This document shows, piece by piece, positions 56,567 through 64,000 of a DNA stretch of 64,000 nt (the first letter of the stretch is position 1; every line of letters starts with the position of its first letter). A model generated the notes under the pieces. The model saw only the letters and a program-made list of their open reading frames with translations. It was not told the origin of the DNA and searched no databases. This DNA comes from Erigeron canadensis. Lineage: Eukaryota > Streptophyta > Magnoliopsida > Asterales > Asteraceae. Location: positions 8,171,513-8,235,512 of the forward strand of contig NC_057762.1 in assembly GCF_010389155.1 (NCBI RefSeq), given 5' to 3'. Made by a program: the position numbers and the translations under genes.

Positions 56567-59500
56567 ATGAAGGCAAATATCGTGAAAACGTGTTTTCCCC
56601 CACTTAAGGTTAAAGTAACTTATAGTGATTGGGTTGGTTTAGATGAGGGTCGTCATTATGATAGAATGTGTAGTGCTTTCTCACAAGTGGCGGACTTGGC
56701 ATCTGAATTAAAAGAAAAATGTAGTCTTGTACTTAACCGAGTCAGTGAAATAATGAGTGAAGTTACAGGCAAAAAAAGTGTTCCTGATAGCTTCATATGT
56801 ACCCCAGGGCGTAGTAATTCTACTAAGAATAGCATAAAGATTCTCGATCCCTTGGTAGCTAGTGTGAAGAAAAGGTCGTCCTTCGAGTAAGAGATTCAAG
56901 TCCAATGTTTGAAGAAATGATTAAAAAAAGCCGAAAAGAAGAAGGTATGTTAGTAAATCATGTATATTTCACTTTCAAAGAATAAGAGTATCTTTTGATT
57001 ATGTCCGATTATGATTTCAGAATTTGAAAGATGCTGAAAATGAGGAATTTGGTTGTGAAGTTGATAATATAGCAAATAAAAAGCGTTCGGGGAAGAAAAA
57101 AAAGGGTAATCATGTTAAACTAATATTTAATTAAAAAGTTGTGTGATTAATATGTACATTTAAGCAATAATTTTTTCAAGTATCTAAGGGGTACTATTTT
57201 TCTTGTAGGAAATTCATAATGAGAATGCATACTCTGTTTCGGTATGCCAATTTCCAGCCTCACTATGATGGATTATTGCCAAGTTATTGAAAGGACCAAA
57301 CTCGACTTGATCACGTTATAACAATTTTTTTTAAGAATGTACTCAACTATAAATCTCGACAAATACATTTATCAAAACTCTTTGTAAAAGAAAAAGTATA
57401 AAAATTAGAAATTTTGGCATTACCTTTAAGTAAAATCGGTATCATAAACCTGTTAAGGATAATGAATTTTCAAAAGACACTTAATCATAATTATTATATT
57501 ACTATTACAAAATGACCCATTATAAATAACTAAAAACTTCTTCACTCCAACACTTTACATAAAAATAACTTTAACAAAATGACATATCACGAGCCAAGAT
57601 CAAGAGGGCCACTACGGGTTCTAGCCACAATACCATTTTACCGCGAATATGATATGCTTCAAACTTTACAACCTATAAAAAAGGGTAAACAACTAAAAAG
57701 TAAGCAAAACTTAGTGAATAATCTTGCATACGTTTATACACACGAAGGAGGGCAACACACAAATGACTATTACATGTAGCATATGGCACCGCCGTACCAT
57801 ATCTACATGCTCACCTTTGTACTTTAACGTATTACATGGATCCATATAAGCTAATCAACACAATCAATAGCAATAATCTTGGGGTTCTTAGGCCCCATTC
57901 ACAAGAGGTTGGCCTCATACATCATATCTCAAGAGGTTCTTATGCCTCATAATCATACTATCCCAAATTGGGCTCTAACCCCAAATTGAGTACCATACAT
58001 GAAATCCATCATCATATGGTAACCGACCCTACGTATATATAAAGGTATGCAAGAATACTCACCTCCTTTGCGACAACCAAAATTATAAATCAAGATGACC
58101 GCAAGAATACAAAATATGTATGCTTCAACCTAGCAACAAATCACAAACGCATATAGGATCATCAATCACATACTAGGCCGTCTAGCCATAATCACTAGCA
58201 TTTCAACACCCAACCCATCATTTACAATCTTATATTAATCTTGGGTTATTTCACATAACATGTATCTCTTATATCATTATCATAATGTCAAACTCACTTT
58301 TATAACAAAATCCCCATTTTTATATTTGACTAGGCTGCCTTCAAACGAGCATAACTCAAGTTCTAATAACTCTTTTTACTTGATTCCAGTGGCTAAATTT
58401 ATATGACCCATAAAACTACATTTTATATTTAGTGACCAATATGTGAGTTGTCCTTCAAAGATGACTTCTGGTCGTTTTAAAAACCAACACTGTTGATGTT
58501 TTCATTAACAAAACAGTTTTGACCTTACTGACTTCAAATGACCGTAACTTGAGTTCTACACCATATTTTGACCTCATTCCAGTGGCCACTTCTACTTAAC
58601 ACATTTAGGTACATTTTATCTTCAGTGACCAACACAATATTTGACCCGTATAAGTGTGATATACTCGTTTTAAAAACTGACACATAATCGTTTTTGCTGA
58701 AAATTCAGAATGACCACACTTACTTCAAAAATTCATATCTCGAGTTCTACTCCACATTTTAAACTCATTCCAGTAGCCACTTCAACTTAACACATATACC
58801 TACATTTTCTTTTTAGGAATCAACAAGTGAATAATCTGATACAGGGGTGTTTTACTCGTCACAAAATCAGAGACAAAATCTGTCAATTTCTTTCTTCTCA
58901 CTAACATTCATCAAAACCTTGATGCAACCCAACTTTGATTAAATTATAAGAACTCTAACTTGTATTGAAGCAATTAACTCAATATAAAGAAAACCCCAAA
59001 TTTCCAAATTCAAAACTAATTCTTAAAGAAATTAAAATTAGGTTAAAGGAATCATTACCTTGATGGAGTAATTTTACTAGAATGGAATTGAACAACAAGA
59101 AACAAAAGTCTTTTTTCCTCATTTTTCTTGTAAAAATTCAGCCCATGCACCATATTTTACCATCTCAAATTCAATTTTTAGAAACTTGAAATGGTGATGT
59201 TGATTATCACTTGTAAAAGGAATTTGATATAGATGTAAATAAGAACTAACAAGCTTGGAAGATTCAAGAATAGATGATGGATGAGAAAATCGATATGAGT
59301 TTGATAATGGAACAAGGAGTAAGGAGAATACATGGCTAACATCTCCTAAAGATGCTACGCCCTTAATTGATTTTAGGTGGGTAAATACCCGTTATTTGCT
59401 AATGTTCCAACCAAATTAACCCCGTATCCAAAAACAAAATACTAAGAAATTAATTTAATGTCAAAAATATGATAAAAATAATTTTTATTGGTCTTAAAAA

Positions 59501-59700
59501 TTCGGGATGTTACAGTTATCCTATGCAACATCAACAATGTCATGTGCAAGGAGATATGTTTCACCAACTTTCTCCACAGTCGCAAGATGTAGGAGAATAT
59601 CAAGTTCAGAAATCATCACAAGTTGCCCTTGCAGATGCATCATTTAACCCTCCAAATACAACAATTAGCTTTTCATTTAGAGTTTTTCTATTTTTGTTGT
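56567..59700 (+). pseudogene. FAR1-related sequence (FRS) C-terminal fragment, split by a solo LTR
   Basis: An exon follows a CTTTAG acceptor at 56566 and reads through GLDEGRHYDRMCSAFSQVAD and SELKEKCSLVLNRVSEIM to LDPLVASVKK. One base out of frame it continues GRPSSKRFKS, the basic tail motif of FAR1-related proteins, so there is a frameshift near 56865. Further exon-like pieces lie at about 57020-57100 and 57210-57287. The last one continues after the solo LTR at 59520 (PMQHQQCHVQGDMFHQL) in the same frame once the 2.2-kb LTR and one target duplicate are removed. FAR1/FHY3 proteins are transcription factors derived from MULE transposases. The FAR1 DNA-binding and transposase core are absent. 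This may be gene matter captured by the Helitron starting at 52803. Confidence 0.5.
57288..59514. mobile_element. Solo LTR, 2.2 kb, probably Ty3/gypsy
   Basis: It begins TGAAAGGACC and ends GGGATGTTACA (TG..CA), with an exact 5-bp target duplication GTTAT (57283-57287 and 59515-59519). There is no coding interior, primer-binding site or second LTR. The repeated phrase TTCAAA.GACC.TAACT..AGTTCTA (58370-58760) occurs about three times inside. It sits in an exon-like part of the FAR1-related fragment. Confidence 0.85.
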
Positions 59701-59879
59701 CCGTCACATTTTTAGTGTGTTTTCATTATTTCACTTTGTTTTTGGTTGGTTTTAGAAATTGGAGTATTGTTTGAGTAAAAGATGAGGACCTATTTTGTGT
59801 GAGACATTTGTTTTAATTATTAGCCTAGTGATGTTTCATAATGAAAGAATACCTTATTAGAAGGAGATTTCCTCAAGTT

Positions 59880-60015
59880 GAAAACAACTTGAGTCAAGTT
59901 AGAAGGATTATGGCCTTTGATTATAATTAAGGACCAAGATTCAAAAATAATTATTAAATCTTGGCCCTTGATTTTAATCCAATAGTCATAATTTTTCTAA
60001 CTAACTTTAAAAAAA
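59880..60015. repeat. Foldback MITE fragment
   Basis: GTTAGAAGGATTATGG at about 59898 and GACCAAGATT at about 59931 have inverted counterparts AATCTTGGCCC at about 59957 and CATAATTTTTCTAAC at about 59987. Small, imperfect and non-coding. Confidence 0.6.
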
Positions 60016-61454
60016 AAAAAAAAAAAATTTGTAAAAATATATGTCTTAATATTTAAATTTAAAAAACTAACAATAATAAAACCATTAATTAAAAAAACTA
60101 GTGTAAAGATATATAAAAATCCACTCTCATTTAATGCAAAAGAATTAATTACAATTAATCTATGTTGTTAAATGTTAAATGTTAATGTTTAATTGTATTG
60201 AAAAATGAAATGAATTAAAATAATAGGAGTACTAAGGGTGCCTTTAGATAATGAGGTATCAATAACAGGTCCCTTGATATTTTCTAGTGTCAAAGTTTTG
60301 TTCTTTTAAACAAAAGCTCTTCTACTGAAGTGATTTGGTTACTACTAAATACTAATGTTGATAGTCATTTTCAGCTGGTTTTATATGACTTTAAATGTTT
60401 CTAGGTTAATATTGTCTATAGATTTATTGGTTTATCAAGATTTTGGTCTAGAGTACAGCCTTGTAACCCCTTTTATAGATGTGATACTATGGTCTTTTGC
60501 GGATTTGGTCCAGGAGTCTAAAACAATTCCAAATATAGGTGCGAGAGTTGGAGTCCCTAAATTCCAACTAATCTTTAATGAAGCCTACGTGCCTCCTTAA
60601 ACCCAAACGGGCTTGTCGCAACGACACTAAATGTTGCAGAGATGCAGAATGAATTTTCTTCTACATATCTAATGTTAATTGACGACTTAGATTTAATGAT
60701 GATTTCTGTAAAGTTGGTTCATGTGGTGTGCTATTATGATTTCTAGAGATTCAAGCATACCGTTTATCCTATATGATAGCAACATTGTTTGACAAACACA
60801 TGTTATAGGTATGTTTAAATTCATTTATATGCCTTCAAATGAATATGAAAACAAGTACAGAGATTCACCTACTACTCAAATTGTGAACTCGTATATACAT
60901 GAATTTACATCAATACAACCAATTATAAAAACAAATCTTTTTATCTAATTCTGCTGTGCTATGCTCTTATGCTCCACTTCACCATATACTAAATCATTCA
61001 CTTCATGCAAGAGTCATGCTTAGGCGAATAACACTCTTTCTCAAGCTACAACCTTTTCTCATTATCTTCAACAAAAATCGTACGATTACAAAAACTCAAG
61101 CGAATTCCTCTGAATAATTTATAACTTACAAATCATAAATAGCAAGATAATCAAACTTGATCGAATATAATGAAATTTCCTCAAACACATGGTGTACAAT
61201 CTATAACTTTTCTTCAATCCATTAATAAAACTTCAATAGAAAATTGTATATACATGTTTATATACCCGTAGGATAAGGAAAAGGATCAGCAATATAGAAA
61301 TTCGGGCATCGAGACCCAAACCCACAACAATCAACATCGCTACTTCGTAGTGTTATATTAAGTTGCATATTTGAACAGATCTTGATTTCACAAATTTTAT
61401 AAAAATCGGAGTCAAAAAATAACCATATACGATTGATATAGAGGATCTACCTTC
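60016..61454. other. AT-rich intergenic DNA, no gene assigned
   Basis: The frame at 60355-60600 ends NIGARVGVPKFQLIFNEAYV. It looks more protein-like than its surroundings, but I cannot place it in a family. It may be a repeat-encoded scrap. Confidence 0.35.
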
Positions 61455-61580
61455 TGGGTTAAGTTTATATTAACTTGCAAGTTAATATTGGATGATGTGG
61501 ATGAGCCACACAAGTTTCCACGTCAGTAAGAAAACGTTTGTAAAATATGAATCACTATAGCATTTCTCCTAAATTTATAA
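61455..61580 (-). repeat. Inverted copy of the Helitron 5' region
   Basis: The reverse complement shows ATTTTACAAACG, then CTGACGTGGAAACTTGTGTGG and CCACATCATCCA, matching 52830-52910 in opposite orientation. The outer terminus is diverged, so it is probably the 5' end of a second, older family member on the minus strand. Confidence 0.7.
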
Positions 61581-61699
61581 AGGATTTTTGCATTGATCAA
61601 AAAAATTACAATGAGAAGAAATAACTGTCAGATGGGTGGATCAAGATGTGTGCATTAATGAAGTACTCATATAATAATCAAATCATAAATCGAACATCA

Positions 61700-63950
61700 A
61701 TAATAAAATCACGAATGATTTGAAAATAAAAAGGAAAAAGAAAGAGATAACAGCAAACCCAGACAAATTACATCGAGAAAGCAATAATAAGAAACACATC
61801 ATCTCCAGCAAAGACAATTACATCATCTCAAACCAAGCCTATAATATATACAGATTTTGTAATTTATTGTATACCATGAGAAACTATAGCATATTAATGG
61901 TTTATCTACTTAAATTTTTATAAAAAACACATATAGCTAATTTTACATTTAAAAAAATACAGTAGAATATAAAAACTTACATGACATCAGAACAGATATA
62001 AGCAAAAACAAGTCCATATTCTAATATATTAACCAATGGGATATAAACAATTTAACTAACTCCACAAGCAGATAATCAATCAACTTAAACATTATTCCAG
62101 AAAGATATGGGGGTCAAAATAAAAACACATATTGTAAGCAGATTCATAAATAAATTAAGAGTCTATCAACTTAAACTAACCTAGTAAGCGGTTATCAAAA
62201 CTCTCGTGTATGTATGTATAATCCTAGTATAAGATCAATTCTAAAAAGCTATAGGAAACAATCGAATAGAAAATAGACTTACATAGACAATTATCACCAA
62301 ATCATGAAAGCATATAATATCAAGTAAAAAGCATGAGATCATATACAAAAAGTGTTCTTCTGTATCCTATAAATACACTGAAAGCATACTAACAAGTGTA
62401 TAGAAACATATATCCTTACGAGAAAAATAGAAATGAATTTAATGAGGTTTAAAGGCCATAACGAGTCTATAAACTCTAAGAAGCCTCTATTAACCTATTG
62501 TGCAAACTTCTACACATGGAGTGGCAGTCTCTCTTACCACCGAAGTCATGCATGACTTGAAAACATGAGAACCAAGTCAAATAGGTATATGAAACACATA
62601 CTTGACAGAAAAAAGTCTAACAGGACACATTATGTGCACGTTTAACTTAAGATGTAATGTAATGACTATATAGCGAACCTATTAACAACCTTGACAAGCG
62701 ATAACTTAAACTACATATTCAATGGATCCACAAAATCACATATATGTTATATGTGTTCAAATGAGCGGAAATAAATAATCATAAAATAAAACATAGAAGC
62801 TAAGCATCAGTAAATAACATTAATATATACCATAGTCATCAACTGAAACTATTAGTCTATTAGATAGATCTACAAGTTATATCTATGACGTCCGTTTATA
62901 TGTTCAAATAGGTAAAAGGAAATAACAGTAAGAACAACAAGAAACTATATAATAGATCTACAAGTTAAAACAACAAGAACTTGGTTCATCGAAAACACAA
63001 ATTTTAAAAGGATAGAAAGAAATTCAATGAATATCACAACTAATAAAGGATATCTCAAACAAACCTAGTCTGATTAAACGATTCTACAAACTAAAACTTA
63101 TGTGGGCACATTTATGTGTTCTTATAAACTAAATTCAGATAAAACACATAACAACCAGATAACAAGACTACAAACCAAAATGAATCAAACTGAAAACCAA
63201 CTATAACAAGCAAAAGACTAGTCTGTCAACTCTTTTACGAAAACACAAATACTTACCAAGTTATTCTATTAATGGTTCATTTAGCATAAGCTATTATATT
63301 AACATCCCCAAGAAGTTGGACATATCGGGTGCATCTATGTTTGCGTAAAATCCTGGTCAATATAAAACATAGAAACCACGCAAGACTCGATAACATGAGA
63401 ACATGCATAAATGAAATTCAGTAAGACCAAAATATTGGCAAGCAAAATCCAGTCCATGGAGTCCCATGAGTAAACACATACAAAGATAAAACTACTATAG
63501 CAAGCAAAAGTGTAATCCAAAAACTAATTTAGGAAAACACAGATACATATGCTATGAACAGAAAAACTTATTATGTTTCACCAGCAAAAACTAGTTAATC
63601 AACTAAATGTATTTCTATTAGCACCAAGTTGGATATATTAGGGTTTATGTATATATCTATATTCCAAAGCTAGAGTGACATGAGAACATGCCAATATGAA
63701 TTTTATGACATTCAAAAACTGGTCTATCAAGTACCAACTCATAAGAAAACTTGTACCCTAACTGAATGCATAAGTGCAAGGAAATTTACAAGTAAAACAT
63801 GATCAATCAACTCAGAGTCAATTTAATGGGGTGGGAGGGGAGGGGATGAGTCATGGTGAGTGGGAGTGGAGAAAGTAATCATAGGAGGGAGGGGTGAAAA
63901 GACATGAATGTGTTCTTACACTCTGACCCTAAAAGAAAACATAAAAATTA
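61700..63950. repeat. Diverged repetitive tract, no genes
   Basis: Phrases recur in altered form: AACATGAGAACAT or GACATGAGAACAT (62567, 63392, 63678), CTAGT or GTCTATCAAC-like words (62160, 63220, 63590, 63720) and TATGTGTTC words (62752, 63112). This suggests an old, degenerate array with no constant period. Only short, motif-free frames occur. A G-rich run lies at 63829-63896. Confidence 0.4.
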
Positions 63951-64000
63951 CATAAGACGCATAACAGAGAACTTTGACAGCAAATAATGTAAGAACATTG

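Noticed and set aside
1..64000. CRISPR array, operon or phage-like defence system
   Set aside because: The window is plant nuclear DNA with spliced genes. No regularly spaced short repeats or bacterial gene clusters were seen.

Overview
The window looks like nuclear DNA of a flowering plant. It is very AT-rich, it holds spliced plant genes with GT..AG introns, a miR156-regulated SPL gene and nuclear tRNA genes, and most of the space between genes is transposon. The genes and repeat families fit a core eudicot. Asteraceae is my guess from the look of the LTR termini and the repeats, and it is inference only.

Genes that look intact: the ribonucleotide reductase small subunit (9631-10620, +, one exon), nuclear transport factor 2 (28121-30545, +, two exons), a 68-residue DUF3339 membrane protein (43505-43711, -), an SBP-box transcription factor of the SPL family (44394-45711, -, three exons, miR156 site in exon 3), tRNA-Leu(AAG) (24839-24919) and tRNA-Ser(TGA) (26352-26433). 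They are ordinary housekeeping or developmental genes and do not form one pathway.

Broken or partial genes: two F-box pseudogenes of one subfamily (21279-22431 and about 23410-24109), a C-terminal scrap of ribonucleotide reductase (13954-14030), a second copy of the NTF2 last exon (41538-41612), a fragment resembling the proteasome subunit RPN10 (37485-40600), a FAR1-related fragment (56567-59700) and a LINE zinc-binding C-terminus (3835-4501).

Mobile elements, left to right: RTE-type LINE 3' ends (1602-1970, 22690-22874, 28605-28745, 50552-51722); a full PIF/Harbinger element with both ORFs (4502-8784); a young Ty1/copia element (14079-19157); a Mutator-like non-autonomous element (19850-21088); Stowaway-like MITEs (33675-33928, 50113-50378); a Helitron 3' end (35031); a near-perfect hairpin element (36910-37135); two solo LTRs (37997-40401, 57288-59514); a probable second Harbinger-type element (42007 to about 42882); a hAT element with a Helitron nested in it (47294-48866, 47781-48670); a non-autonomous LTR retrotransposon (53169-56219); and a Helitron 5' terminus at 52803. 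Target-site duplications can be read for most of these.

Two themes stand out. First, the region downstream of the ribonucleotide reductase gene (10.6-19.7 kb) is a decayed tandem array of that gene's 3' end and flank, later split by the copia element. Second, several coding lesions carry short templated duplications: a 58-bp perfect foldback and a 17-bp direct repeat in the F-box pseudogene, and a repeated segment in copia gag. I see no evidence for a new defence or biosynthetic system. The notable content is nested transposons and gene-fragment duplication.
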